From Marchantia polymorpha subsp. ruderalis (Eukaryota > Streptophyta > Marchantiopsida > Marchantiales > Marchantiaceae): a stretch of DNA of 64,000 bases. Location of the stretch: assembly GCA_037833965.1 (NCBI GenBank), contig AP031354.1, positions 6,240,001 through 6,304,000 of the forward strand, given 5' to 3'. The position numbers were made by a program, and so were the translations under genes. This document shows positions 31,101 to 43,631 of this stretch, piece by piece. A model generated the notes under the pieces. That model saw only the letters and a list, made by a program, of their open reading frames with translations, was not told the origin of the DNA and ran no database searches. Numbering within the stretch: the stretch's first letter is position 1; the number at the start of each line of letters is the position of its first letter.

Positions 31101-33278
31101 CCGGCCATGTCGCCTTCGGCGATAGATGTCCGCGGCGCTACGCCTGCGGCGGACAAGGCGCCGGCAAATGCGCCTGCGCACGGGCCGGGCACAGCCCCCA
31201 CGGACCGATCGAGGGAGCAGCAGACGGAAGAGCGGAGTGACTGTCCGCGGGACGACATCTCGATGCGCGATGCGCAATCCAACCCCGCGCAGCCACCCTC
31301 CGCTCGATCGCCTTCGGCGACAGACGACGGCGACAGAGAGAATGCGGGAGGCAATCAACAAGTAAGCGACGGGGATGCCGCGCGGGTACATTCGCCTTCC
31401 GCCTTAGACATTTTGGCGACGAGCAGCGAGGCCGCAGCCGTGCCTTCGCAGGCAGCACACGTCGAGGACGTGCAGCCCCACTCGGGGCAGTCGCCGACGC
31501 ATTCAATGGCGACTGAAAATTCTCCACTCAGATGATGACGACGGAGGCTCCACGGAAGAAATGTCAGGAGCAGGAGACACCGAGGAGGAGGAGGAGGAAA
31601 TTGTTGGAGCGCCGGCGGCGGCGCTCTCTGAGCAGGTGATTCCGTTGCTGCGGTACTTGGATCGCAAGGTCGATAAATACGCCGACCCACTCCAGCCGGG
31701 ATCTTACATCGAGTTAGTGCGCAGGAGGACTCGCACTAAAGTCCACACCAGCAAGCTATTAGCTAGAGTGGACCAGGAGTTGAGAGACTTGAAGGAGAAG
31801 CATGAGTGCTTGTGGGGTCAGTACAAGCTTAATCAGAAATTCTACAAGCACTCCGAGAAGATGAAGGATGAGAAACTGGGCGAGCTCACCAAGGAGCAGG
31901 TGAAGGTCAAGGAAGCACTCGATTCTGAGCAGGCCCAGAATCGGATTTTGTCAGAGGAGCTCGTGCGACAGACGCGGTTGTTGGAACAATGTCAGCTCGC
32001 ACGGCAGGCGGATGAAGAGTTAATCCGCAGGTTACAGTCAGAGTGTGGCGAATTGAGGGCGCAACGTGCTGAAGCCGAATCGCAATTAGTGACGATTGAA
32101 GAGGATCGCAGGAAGGAGGCGGATCGCACGAAGGTGGAGACGGCGAGGCGAGTCGCCCACTGTCTCAAGGGCTATGCCCACTGGGAAGTGAAGGCGCAGG
32201 AGAAACTCACACTGCGTGAGTTTGAATTGCGCGCAGCCGGGTTGTTGTCAGGCGACAGTAGGAGTCGGCGGAAGGTAGCGAAGAAGCTCGAGGCCTTTCT
32301 GTCGAAGGCACAGGATACCATGTCCGCCCTCGAGGGGGAGGTGTCCGCGGCGTTGCAGCGGTTGGGACTGCGCAGTCGAGCGGAAGAGTGGCAGGGTAGA
32401 GAGTTAGTGCGCGGCAGTCGGCCGCGTAGGAGACGTAGTACAGGTTCCGCGGAGTGTAGTGTAGCGTGGTTCCGTGCAGGCGTGTAGCGTAGTGCAGTGC
32501 AGTGTTAGTTAGGATTTAGAGGTATAAAATAGTTCCAGGCGTTTTGCCTGGGGTTCTTTCCCATCAGAAGTGCAGATCAGGAACCCATTTCCTTTGCGTG
32601 TTTGTGTCCTTGAGTTCTGTCACCACGCAGGAGGAGTTACAACTTAGCGTTCCGCATTTTGTAGCTGAAGGCCTTCGGCCGAATGTTCAGAGCTAGTACC
32701 TTGGTTAGAGACTTGAGTAGTTCGGATCTGCACCTGCGGGTGACTGCCGATGCTCAGAGCCAGTGACTAGTTAGATACTTGAACAGTTTCGCCCCTACAC
32801 CTTCGAGTGTCTCTTTCTGATTGTACTCCCTTGGGATTTTGCCCCTGAATGCCAAAGTGAAGTTTTGCTACTTCGTGTAAGCCTTGGTTGTAAATTCAGG
32901 TTACGCTGCAGCAGGTGCCTTGAGGGTAACCCCTGTAGTAGTTCTGGGAATGACAAGTGCCTGAGAATTCAAACTCTTCAATAGACTGTTGTTGTGTCAC
33001 TGGAATGTTTCTCAGTGAGTCCTTCAGTGCGGACCTGTGTTCTCTGCGCGTTTTGTGAGTTGAGAGTGTTGTTCACCGCGTCTGAGTGACTTCGATCCGA
33101 AGTAGGTAGTCCAAACCGGGTTTCCTACACTAGCAGCAAGCTAGTGGAAGCGTTGTAAAAGCCGGAGTTGGAAGTCACTGCCCGCAGCTTTGCCGAGGGT
33201 GCTCGTGAGAGACTTTCCCCCTGAAATCTTGAAGTAGAGGTCCTAACGGATCTCTGGGTTGTGTTTCTGTAGTTTCAG

Positions 33279-33309
<31 letters not shown>

Positions 33310-33504
33310 GCTGCACTGTGCGACCTCCGAGTGCGCTCCGAGTGGACACTTGCAGTATTTCTGGGAGTGACAGTTGCCTGAGAATTCAAACTCCTCAATA
33401 GTCTGTTAAAACGTGACACTTTGTACCCTGTGTGTTCCTCTGTCCCTGTGGGTTCGACCTTTCTACCACTATATTGCAGTTTTAGCCTTTAGTGGGTTAT
33501 TACA
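28113..33504 (+). repeat. E3 5' LTR, complete (5392 bp)
   Basis: Runs TGTGGTACCCCAC...TTATTACA. It contains a U3-frame copy over 29334-32487 (broken, about one break), a TATA box at 32523-32530, the CCAGGC-GTTTT-GCCTGG hairpin at 32535-32551 and a (GT)n tract near 33281-33306. Length and layout match the 3' LTR of E2. Confidence 0.93.
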
Positions 33505-33526
33505 TAAGAAGCCGACAACTTCTTTT

Positions 33527-33544
33527 TGGCGCCGCTGCCGGGGA
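33527..33544 (+). promoter_or_regulatory. Primer binding site of E3 (tRNA-Asp type)
   Basis: TGGCGCCGCTGCCGGGGA, identical to that of E2 and at the same 22-bp distance from the LTR end. Confidence 0.85.
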
Positions 33545-33590
33545 CAGTTGCGTCAACACCGGGGTTTTTACGAGCAGTCATGCTCGGTGA

Positions 33591-35980
33591 ATGTCGACTG
33601 GGGCTGGCGGGAGCAACCTAAGTGCTAGAGCTGTCCGCAAGTTCCGACGAGATTCAGAGAAGGCCGTGGAAGAGACACGGCGTCAAAACAAGAAAACACC
33701 AAAAAGAGTACCTAAGCCTAGTTCGGCCGACGCCCTTGGGGAACCTACCCCCGACGACTCGGAACCAAACTTGGTGCTTACAGTTCTACTAGATATTCCT
33801 TGCACGGACCCGCCTAGTGAAGTAGAACCGACCGCCCGAAGACCGTCGACAGACACACCGATGGCGGACGGACAAGCCAATGTGCGGCTACCTCAGCCGA
33901 TTACTAAACATTCCTACCCGAAGTACAAAGGGAGTGGGGATGACGACGATGCAGATTCATACATCAAGTTGTTCGAGTCGGTGTCTATTGCCAATCGCGA
34001 GATCGCAGACGACGACCGACTAAGGATCTTTCCAAGCCTTCTGCGGAAGAAAGCGAGGAGTTGGTATAATCACGAGAGCATCGATCCGACTGGGTTGACA
34101 ACATGGGCCCAGCTGAAGGAGAAGTTCCTTCGCCGCTTTCGCGAGCTCGGCTACGACAGCCGGGTTTTGACGAAGTTACGTAATTTGCAGCGAGAGAAGA
34201 AGGAGAGTCTGCGTGACTACACTGAGAGATTTCTGGACCTCCTCGACAGAATACCGAAAACAGGACCAGGGTCCCCTTTCTCGGTACAACAAGCTGTGGA
34301 TTGGTACGTGACCGGTTTAACTCGGGAGATGGAGACTTTTTGCCGACGCAGCAAGTGCGACACTATTGAGGACGTGATTGCATCGGCAGAAGCCTTCGAA
34401 ACTTCCACTCTCAACCGAAGAGGGAGAGAGAGACGGGAGTCGAAGGAACGAAAACCGAAGGGGGGGCGAAGACGACGTAGAGGTACAACTCCGTCATCGG
34501 AGGAATCGTCTTCGGACGAGAACCGTTCTTCATCCGAAGAAGAGGAAACCTCATCGTCGGAGGAGGAGAAGAAGAGGAAGAAGCATGGGTCAGCGAAGAA
34601 AAAGGGCATCCGACGAGTGACTACGGACAGAGCGCCGGGAGATATAGCTTCGAAGATGGAGACCCTTGTGAAGGACTTCGCCGATCTCAAGGTTCAAGTG
34701 GTAGGCGGGCATGATCGCAGAAAATCACCCGGGAGAGTGCGAGCGAACTTATGGTGTACTACGTGCGGGGCGGTGGGACATGCAAACACCGAGTGCCTTA
34801 CCACCCGGCCGTCATATCCAGTCAACGCAGTAGAGTGGGCGCAACCGTACTATGGAGAGCACCCTCAGTACTATGGAGAGGCTAGCGAAGAGACAGCCTA
34901 CGCCGTCCAGTCGGTTCCTACCCCTCCTGCAGTTTCAGCAATGCAAGTCCCACGATATATTCCGGTGGATCGGGCCACTACGGTACCTGTGAGGCGGAGA
35001 GCACCTCCAGGGACGTTTGACCCACCGCCACCTCGAGCTTGTTATAATTGCGGGGAAGTTGGGCACTTCTCACCGCAGTGTCCCCATCCAAAAAGGCGAA
35101 ACGATTATGCTCCGACATGTAGTAATTGCAAGAAGGTCGGGCACACTGCGCCAGAGTGTGATCAGCCACCAGTCCCTCGGCCAGTGGTACGATTTGTGAA
35201 CACTCCTGCCAAGGAGGACGTGCAAGTTAACCAGGTCGAAGTAGGTTCAGACGGGGATGGCGAAGACGAAGAATGGCCGGCTGAAGAGGTTATGTGCGCA
35301 CGGGTCGAAACTCGTAGCTCCAAGAAATCCAAGGAGCAAGAGCGTGACACTCGCAAGCACGAACGGAGAACCGCCGACCGGACGGGAAAAGGAAAGGAGA
35401 AGACATCCAGCAAGTCCGACTCGCGACCTGCTCGGAAGACTTCGGCTACGCGGGAGGCACCAGCAGTGCGCCCCCAGACAGCAGTCGAGGACGAGCCAGT
35501 GCGCCTACTGAAACGTGACTATGCTCCGGATATCCGCAACGAGGTAGCCAACCTGTTGCAGGAAGCGATCCGCACGCAAAAGGACCCACCGCGGCCAGAC
35601 TTGACATCCTCCCTTGGGGCGAAGTTGGCAGCCACCATGGAACCTCGCAGAGCGTCGCCGACCCCGGCGACCCAACGCGCCCACTATGACTTGGTTGAAG
35701 ATCTCGGGAGTCGAAAAGTGAACATCACGTTCAAGCAGCTCTTGGAGGACAATAAGACGTATCGGAGAATGTTGATGCTTTCGCTACGGCATCCGCGGAA
35801 GCCGCGCGCATCCACATCCTCTCAAGTATATCAAGTGGAGAGCGAAGACCAAGGGCCACCCGAGATCGATGTAGAGATCGCAGGGTGTTGTGTACGCAGA
35901 GTGCCAATCGACTCTGGATCAGGAGTCAACATAATGACGGAGGATACAGCGAGGGCCTTGGGGTACAGTCAATACGAACC
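33591..35980 (+). pseudogene. E3 gag-pro, N-terminal part only
   Basis: Same protein as the E2 gag-pro, with the capsid-like domain, Arg/Ser/Glu-rich segment and three CCHC knuckles; it stops within the protease region. The open frame happens to continue past 35980 through antisense E1 LTR, and that tail is not gag. A fossil copy, very similar to E2. Confidence 0.88.
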
Positions 35981-38670
35981 TTCCTACGTTGGAACGGGGG
36001 TGATTCTTGCCTGTGCACAGGCGGCACGTGTGGAGGTGTCCTGTGCACAGGCGACCTGTGCACAGGTGAGCGCCTGTGCACAGGCGGACTGCTCCTTCCC
36101 ACGCGTAAGCGTAGATCCACGTCCACTTGTGATCGCCTGTCCGCGGAGGCTCGTCCGTCCGCGGAGGCTCGTCTGTGCGCAAACGGAACATCTGTCCGCA
36201 TCGCACGTGGTAACTCCGGAGGCCCTTGGCCCGTAGGCGGCCTCTCTCCCGTCGAGGTTGCAGCGTGGCCCGTTGCTCCTGCGGTCGTCCGCGCTTCCTC
36301 ATGCTTCTCTGGCGACGCACTTCCTTTCTCCGTCGCAATCGTCGCCGTGTCCGCACTGTCGGCTGGTAACACCAGTCTGCGTGCTTTCTGCTTCGGCCGG
36401 CTGTATGACTCGCACAGCGGCCGCGGTCGAATGGGAGCAGAGGGTTCTTGATGCTGCTCCTCTTCAGACTCTTCCCTCCATCGCCGCTTCCGCGGCACTC
36501 GTGCTGCAGGAGTGTGTCTCCCTTCGTCCCTCCGCCTTGATGGGGTAGAAGTCGGTGACTCCTCTGCATCAGTGTCGACCTCATTCTCCCGCACATACTT
36601 CCCGGGATGGTCAATGGACAATGGCGGAAAATGTTCAAGCTCCGCCGCTGTCAAACAATTCCGCTGTCGATAAAAATTGATGAGGAAAGGAGAAAGATGG
36701 TTTAGCGTTCCCCCCTTCTCCTCAAACGCGTGCTGTCGCATCACCCTGTGCAGGATGCTCGCCCAGTGAATTGGAGTTCCCTCGATGACGCACTCCACAA
36801 AAGAGACCTGCCACAATGTGATGTAGCAGGCGCGGTGCGGCTGCAGTAATTGCATCAGCGCCGCGGACAAAGTCCGGCGAAATCGATCCTTGTAATCACG
36901 GGTCCTGTACCCATTCTTAGTAGACCTCCCGGTCTTGAACAGCTCCACAAATTGCGCCTCTTCCTGCTTGGTCACCTTGATGCTCTCACTGTCGAAAAGG
37001 AGATGCCCTGGCATGCCAGCACATCTTCCCAACGCCTGCGCCCAATCTTGGACTGTCCACCGATCAACATGCGGACGCAATCCGCGCGAGGGTGGTCCCT
37101 GTGGCTCTAGCCACTCGCGCACCATATTCGCACAGATGTAGTTCCATCCCCATAGCAAGAAATCGAGCTTTCTTGCTATTAAGCGCTCCTCGAAAGCGCG
37201 CAGCCCGTTCTGTGGTAGGCGAAGTGGCACCATCCGCAATCTGCTCGGTCTCGTCATTGCGTTCCTGGGGTTCGCTCGCCCGCTCATTCTACTTCCGCAC
37301 CGCCCGCGCTTCTTTCTCTCTCGGCAAACTCTAATCGCCCTCAATTCCAAATCGCGCGCATTCACTTCTCCCTCAATCAACAAGAAATCTCCTGTGCGAC
37401 GACGTCGAGAATGTTTAGCAGCCAGCAGATGGATGCGCGCTGCGCGCACAAGAGATTGGAATCGCGAATTCAAGAATGGGACGTTCTCCGCCGCCCGGTC
37501 GAAGGTCATGGTCGGCTCTTGCTCGTGAAGAACGTCTCACTTGATGGCCGCGCCGGCTGTACGCTGGAACGGTCTTCGCTCTCACGCGCGGCTTCACGCT
37601 CCGCCGTCGTCGATTAAACTCTCACGCTCGAATTGGCGGATTTGAACTCCGCGAGCGTATTACCCCGCGTACATGGGGGCGTAGCGCCGAAGGCGAGTTT
37701 TCCGCCTTGCGCGGTACACTTGTTCGTACCGCCCCTCGGCCAATCCCCCTCTGCCTTGACGCGTGTGTCCGCAGGTCGGACAAAAGTTCAACTCCTGCCT
37801 GTGCGCAGGCAGGAGCCTCGGCGGATGCTCCGCCGGCACGGAACTTCATCCTCCTGTGCACAGGCGGTCGCCTGTGCGCAAGCGAATTCCGTGCGCGGCG
37901 TCGCGCTGGCGCGGAAGGCGTTGACCGTGGTCAGCCGTCTCCGTCCAGTCTGTCCGTACCGATTTGATGACTCTGGCGGCTCTTTCGCCGTACGCGGCGC
38001 TGCGCTGGCGCGGAAGGCGCCGTACACTTTCTACCTCACAAGGCGCATTTCTAGGGCCCAAGGCGGATTTTCCGCCGACGCCGAAGCGCCTGTGCACAGG
38101 CGACCGCCTGTGCGTAGGCGGACTTCGCGCCTCCCCTAACCCTACTTCGCCTGTGCACAGGCGAACGCCTTCGTCCGCGCATAGGACAAAACTTGATTCC
38201 CCCTTCCGCGTAGGCGGAATTCACGCCGGTGGCGAACTCTTTCCACCGTAGGCGACCGCCTCCGTTTCTTCCAATAGTGATAACTCCCTAAGTCCTCATC
38301 CGTTCCAAGCGTTCTTGGACTCGTTGGAATCAGTGCGTCGAGCTCTTTCCAACGGGACCCTAACTTGGTCAAGGCGCCCGAGGGTCGGCCTAATTATGGA
38401 GGGTTTCCCTACAGCCGCGGACGCAACCTCCGAAGGCGGGTTTTGCGCCTTGCGTCGTAGGGGTACTAACTGCAGAGTTCGCAGGGAGGGTGGTGCCTGT
38501 CCTTACTGCTGCACCCCAAATCCCAGATTCTACAAGATCCCTCGAGAATCCCCGCGATCTTCCGGATTCACTCTGTTTTGATGTACCGAAGGCTATTTAC
38601 AATGCTGCCAGGGTACAGTTTTCAAAAAATGTTTTAATTTCCTCAAAATTGCCAAAAGTGGGGTACCACA
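35981..38670 (-). mobile_element. E1 solo LTR, 5' part (start of U3)
   Basis: Starts at 38670 with TGTGGTACCCCAC and runs leftward through the GC-rich palindrome zone. It then enters the N-terminal half of the U3 open frame (start codon at 37507-37509). Together with 14141-16398 this accounts for most of one LTR; a few hundred bp of the middle are not present. The aacgt after 38670 matches the other end of E1. Confidence 0.88.
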
Positions 38671-38675
38671 AACGT

Positions 38676-39575
38676 TCACCGACAAAGGGAGAAACTATTG
38701 CAAACGGAAACTTACTACTAAACTTTCTGTGAGACATTAGTATCTGTACGTGATTTGCTGTTCTTACGTTCTCTTCTCGAGAGGTCGATCCAGTCTTGAT
38801 AAAGGCTTGTTATCTTCTGTAGATGTTGTGGACTTGACGTAACCTCACGATGAATATACTGCTCAGGGATTCGTCTGCATGGAAAGAACGCATTGACGTC
38901 TGTGTACTATGCAGAACTTCCTCGCCAATGAAATATGCTTGCAGCCCGACCATACGAGCACTTCCTTGCTGGATGCCATCGTAGGTGCTACAGAACCAGC
39001 CCTGAATAACTGAAGTTTTCTGACAAAATCTAAATGTACTTCAAAAGATCAAGAGGTGCCCTCCAAGAGCCATTATAAATCTAGTTTTAACTGCTAGCGA
39101 TCTTCGGTATGCTCAGCTGTCAATTGCCGAACGAGCAGGGACAATAGAGCACTATTTAAGTGGTTTGGGACATGAAGTATATCGTTGTTCTTTTCTACGC
39201 ATAATATTGCAACATTATCAATGGCCTCGGAAGGATACGCAACTGCTTTGTGTTTTGTGCTCATTTTAAAAGCATTGGAATTTGGGTAGCCAGATCTAAA
39301 GTCCAATGTAAAGGCAGACTAAGAAATTGGGGAACAGAGCTACCTGCTTTACAGCAGACATTGACATCCACGACTGTGAGTATGACTGTGTCTTTTATTT
39401 TACATAAATGAAGAATGAAGGCATCAGCTAAGAAAAAACTCACCGCCAACTACCTCAAATGCACATCAAATAATACTGATAACGCTTCTCATACGTTCTT
39501 CCTAAATGTAAACATCAGGTTATAGTTACTGCACCTAACTTGAGATCATACTGGACTTCATCTGATTAAGTTAGC
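38676..39575. other. Host DNA island between the two retroelement clusters
   Basis: About 0.9 kb of unique sequence between E1 and E4. Two short minus-strand open frames (39094-39306, 39261-39449) have no recognised motif. It contains cttcggtatgctcagctgtc near 39103, which recurs near 50021 on the far side of E4. No gene is called. Confidence 0.5.
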
Positions 39576-41165
39576 ATTCTTGTGGTACCCCACTTTTGGT
39601 AATTTTGAAGAAATTAAAACATTTTTGGAAAATTGTACCCCGGCAGTAATGTAAATAGCCTTCGGTGCATCAAAACAGAGTGAATTCGGAAGATCGCAGA
39701 GATTCTCGAAGAATCTCGTAGAATCTAGGAGTTGGGTGCAGCAGTAAGGAAGGGCACCACCCTCCCTACGAGCTCTGCAGTGAGGATCCCTACGGCGCAA
39801 AGCGCAAAATCCGCCTTCGGCGCTGCGTCCGCGGCGGTAGGGAAATCCTTCATATTTAGGTCAACCCCCGGACACTTTGACTTAGTTAGGGTCTCGTTGG
39901 AAAGAGCTAAACGCGCTGATTCCAACGAGCCCAAGAACGCCAACAGCGGATAAGGACTCCGGGAGTTATGAAGGTTGGAAGATACTCAGCTCTTCGCCTA
40001 CGCAAAGGCAAAGAAGTTTTGTCCTATGCGCGGACGAAGGAAGTTCGCCTGCGCACAGGCGAAATAGGGTTTTGAGGAAGGCGCGAAGTTGGTCTACGCA
40101 CAGGCGTGCGCCTGTGCACAGGCGCTTCGGCGTCGGCGGGAAATCCGCCTTGGGCCTTAGAAATGCGCCTTGTGAGGTAGAAATTGTACGGCGCCTTCTG
40201 CGCCAGCGCAACGCCGCGGACGAGCAAGGAGCCGCCAGAATAGTAAAAATCCGTACGGACCGTACGGACCGTACGGACGGGACGGATGGATGCGCTCTTG
40301 GACGGACGGAGTTGCGGCGGCGAGAGCGCCGACGGAGAGACAAGGAACGGATAGTCTGGACGGGGTCCGTTGACCGCGGTCAACGCCTTCCACGGCAGCG
40401 CATCGATGCGGACGGACTTCGCCTGCGCACAAGCGAGCGCTTGTGCACAGGAGGGTGAAGTTCCGCGCCGGCGGAGAATCCGCCTGCACGCAGGCGGGAG
40501 TTGAACTTTTGTCCGACATACGGACACACGCGCCGAGGCAGAGGAGGATTGGCTGAGGAGCGGTACGAACGAGTGTACCGCGCAAGGCAGAAAATCCGCC
40601 TTCGGCGCTGCGCACCCATGTCCGCGGCGTAGTACGCTCGCGGAGTTCAAATTCGCCAATTCAAGCGTGAGAGTTAAATCGGCGACGGCAGAGCGTGAAG
40701 CCGCGCGTGAGAGCGGAGACCGTTTCAGCGTAGAGCCGGCGCGGCCATCAATTGAGTCGTCCTTCACGAGCAAGAGCCGACCATGACATTCGACCGGGAG
40801 GCGGAGAGCGTTCCATTCTTAAATTCGCGATTCCATTCTCTAGTGCGAGCTGCGCGCGTCCATCTGCTGGCTGCTAAGCATTCTCGACATCGCCGCGCAG
40901 AGGATTTCTTGGTGATTGAGGGAGAAGTGAGTGCGCGTGATTTGGAATTGAGGGAGATTAGAGTTTGCCGAGGAAGAAAAGATCTCGAGCGGAGCGGAAG
41001 GAGAATGAGCGAGCGGGCGAACTCCAAGAACGCAATGACGAGACTGGGCCGATTGCGGATGCTGCCGCTCCGACTACCACAGAACGGGCTGCGCGCTTTC
41101 GACGAGCGCCTGATAGCAAGAAAGCTCGATTTCTTGCTATGGGGATGGAACTACATCTGTGTGGA

Positions 41166-43631
41166 TGTGGTAACCCACTTTTTGTTTTTTATCGGAACTA
41201 AAACATTTTTGAATAGTAAGTACCGCGGCAGTAGCTGGAAATAGTAATCGGTACGCGAAACCAGAGGATCGAGGACAGTCAAGGGGTTTTGGGCTTAGGC
41301 CACAGTGGGACGCTTGGGACGGAACGGGCGGTTCATGCTGCAGGATCCGCTTCGAGCACCTTCGGCGGTTGATCACTCATAACTTTCTCAATTCGTAACG
41401 CCTTGAGATGCTTCGGGTCTTGTTGGAAAGAGCTCGCGACGCTTGTTCTAACGAGCCCAAGAACTTGTGAAACGGATGAGAGGTCACTGAGTTATGAGTG
41501 TCGGAAGTTACTGATGGGGGGCCTTCGGCGGTAGAGCGACTTTGGCGGTACGCCTTCGGCGGAAGAACCGCCGGAAGATGCGCCTTCGGCGGTAGACGCC
41601 TTCGGGTCAACGCCTTCGGCGATGCGGGAGAGTGCATTCGGCGGAAGAGTGAATCCCTCATAACTTTCTCAATTCGCAACGCCTCGACTTGGTTAGGGTC
41701 TCGTTGGAAAGAACTCGACGCGCTGATTCTAACGAGCCCAAGAACGCAACGAACGGAGGAGAATTCCGGGAGTTATGAAGGTCACAAGATACTCAGCTTT
41801 CCGCCTGTGCACAGGCGAAGAAAGTTTTGTCCTATGCGCGGACGAAGCAAGTTCGCCTGCGCACAGGCGTTCGCCTGTGCACAGGCGCTTCGGCGTCGGC
41901 GGGAAATCCGCCTTGGGCCCTAGAAATGCGCCTTGTGAGGTAGAAAGTGTACGGCGCCTTCTGCGCCAGCTCAGCGCCCCGGACGGACAGGTCAGCGCAG
42001 CGGACGGACAGCTCAGCGCCGCGGACAGCCAGGTCATCGCCGCGGACGGACTGTGGATAGGCGAACGCCTTCGGCGGAAGAGTAAAACCGACATTACTTT
42101 CTCAATTCTCAGCGGTTTGACTTGATTCGGGTCTCGTTGGAAAGAACTCGACGAGCTGGTTCCAACGAGACCAAGATCTCTTGAAACGGATAAGGCGTCA
42201 ATGAGTTATGAGCGTCGAAAGCGGCTGGCATGGTTAGGCGTGAGGCCTTCGGCGTTAACAGTTAGAGGGGCCTTCGGCCCAAGGCGGCCTGCGAGTAGGC
42301 GGCTTGCGTGTAGGACGCGTGAGACCCACAGTCCTCGGATTTTGGAGAAGGAATTTTGGCCTAGGTTCAGAGATCTTGCGGGGCCGATATCTTTGCGATG
42401 GACGGTCGGATGGATCTGAAATTTTGTGGGGCCGTTGATCTCGGCCGGCCACGCATGCCTGCAAATTTTCAGCCTCAGATCTTGGATGGTAAGGCGCTGG
42501 CGGCTCTGTACAGTAGGCTTAGGATTAAGATTTAGGGTTAGGGTTAGATTTAGGTTGTAAGTTAGAGGGGAAGGCAGCCGCCGACTCCTCAGGTGTAGGA
42601 TCTGTTGCGGCTCGCACCATGGCAGTGAAGTGTAGTGTTAGTTAGGATTTAGAAGGTATAAAATAGTTCCAGGCGTTTTGCCTGGGGTTCTTTCCCATCA
42701 GAAGTGCAGATCAGGAACCCATTTCCTTTGCGTGTTTGTGTCCTTGAGTTCTGTCACCACGCACGAGGAGTTACAACTTAGCGTTCCGCATTTTGTAGCT
42801 GAAGGCCTTCGGCCGAATGTTCAGAGCTAGTACATTGGTTAGAGACTTGAGTAGTTCGGATCTGCACCTGCGGGTGACTGCCGATGCTCAGAGCCAGTGA
42901 CTAGTTAGATACTTGAACAGTTTCGCCCCTACACCTTCGAGTGTTTCTTTCTGATTGTACTCCTTGGGATTTTTCCCCTGAATGCCAAAGTGAAGTTTTG
43001 CTACTTCGTGTAAGCCTTGGTTGTAAATTCAGGTTACGCTGTAGCAGGTGCCTTGAGGGTAACCCCTGTAGTATTTCTGGGAATGACAAGTGCCTGAGAA
43101 TTCAAACTCTTCAATAGACTGTTGTTGTGTTACTGGAATGTTTCACAGTGAGTCCTTCAGTGTGGACCTGTGTTCTCTGCGCGTTTTGTGAGTTGAGAGT
43201 GTTGTTCACCGCGTCTGAGTGACTTCGATCCGAAGTAGGTAGTCCAAACCGGGTTTCCTACACTAGCAGCAAGCTAGTGGAAGTGTTGTAAAAGCCGGAG
43301 TTGGAAGTCACTGCCCGCAGCTTTGCCGAGTGTGCTCGTGAGAGACTTTCCCCCTGAAATCTTGAAGTAGAGGTCCTAACGGATCTCTGGGTTGTGTTTC
43401 TGTAGTTTCAGGTGTGTGTGTGTGTGTGTGTGTTACGCTGCACTGTGCGACCTCCGAGTGCGCTCCGAGTGGACACTTGCAGTATTTCTGGGAGTGACAG
43501 TAGCCTGAGAATTCAAACTCCTCAATAGTCTGTTAAAACGTGACACTTTGTACCCTGTGTGTTCCTCTGTCCCTGTGGGTTCGACCTTTCTACCACTATA
43601 TTGCAGTTTTAGCCTTTAGTGGGTTATTACA
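41166..43631 (+). mobile_element. Short solo LTR (2466 bp) nested in E4
   Basis: TGTGGTAACCCAC...TTATTACA with a perfect 5-bp target duplication gtgga (41161-41165, 43632-43636). Its R-U5 is that of the long LTR, with the TATA box at 42657-42664. Its U3 is only about 1.5 kb, lacks the long open frame, and holds 21-bp repeats (about 41972-42050) and a telomere-like stretch (42531-42554). This looks like a derived, probably non-autonomous LTR type. Confidence 0.93.
42531..42554 (+). repeat. Telomere-like motif inside the short LTR U3
   Basis: tttagggttagggttagatt followed by tagg: about three units close to the plant telomere repeat TTTAGGG. The other short LTR has the same on the minus strand at 45399-45424, so it is part of the LTR and not a chromosome end. 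Confidence 0.7.

Larger units (their letters stand above)
28113..35980 (+). mobile_element. E3: 5' half of a Ty3/Gypsy element of the same family
   Basis: Inserted in plus orientation into the U5 of the E2 5' LTR; the preceding bases tctat (28108-28112) are the presumed target duplication. Parts: complete 5' LTR (28113-33504), primer site (33527-33544), gag-pro (from 33591). The protease end, pol and 3' LTR are absent, and the sequence passes directly into E1 LTR. Being nested inside young E2, E3 is the youngest insertion of this cluster. It is a fossil with its 3' half gone and about one break in its U3 frame. Confidence 0.9.
14141..38670 (-). mobile_element. Nested retroelement cluster: E1 solo LTR hosting E2 and E3
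   Basis: The outer ends are a family LTR 3' terminus (tgtaataaccc at 14141, reading as TTATTACA on the minus strand) and a family LTR 5' terminus (ggtaccaca ending at 38670). They are flanked by the same 5 bp, aacgt (14136-14140 and 38671-38675). The outermost unit is therefore one LTR, E1, in minus orientation. E1 is split by E2 at 16398/16399, and E2 is split by E3 at 28112/28113. All three belong to the same family. Confidence 0.9.

Noticed and set aside
33440-33460. A tRNA T-arm (gggttcgacc) in U5
   Set aside because: No cloverleaf can be formed around it, and it recurs only as part of the LTR.
35981-38670. This piece as the missing 5' LTR of E2
   Set aside because: Its outer end is followed by aacgt, the E1 duplication, and not by gtcac, which E2 requires.
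39581-39700. DNA-transposon terminal inverted repeats (TGTGGTACCCCAC facing GTGGGGTACCACA)
   Set aside because: The facing ends belong to LTRs in opposite orientation. Each insertion pairs TGTGGTAC with TTATTACA, with 5-bp target duplications, and the polypurine tract and primer site abut them.
42531-42554. A chromosome-end or interstitial telomere scar
   Set aside because: The same motif is at the same position in both short LTRs, so it belongs to the element.
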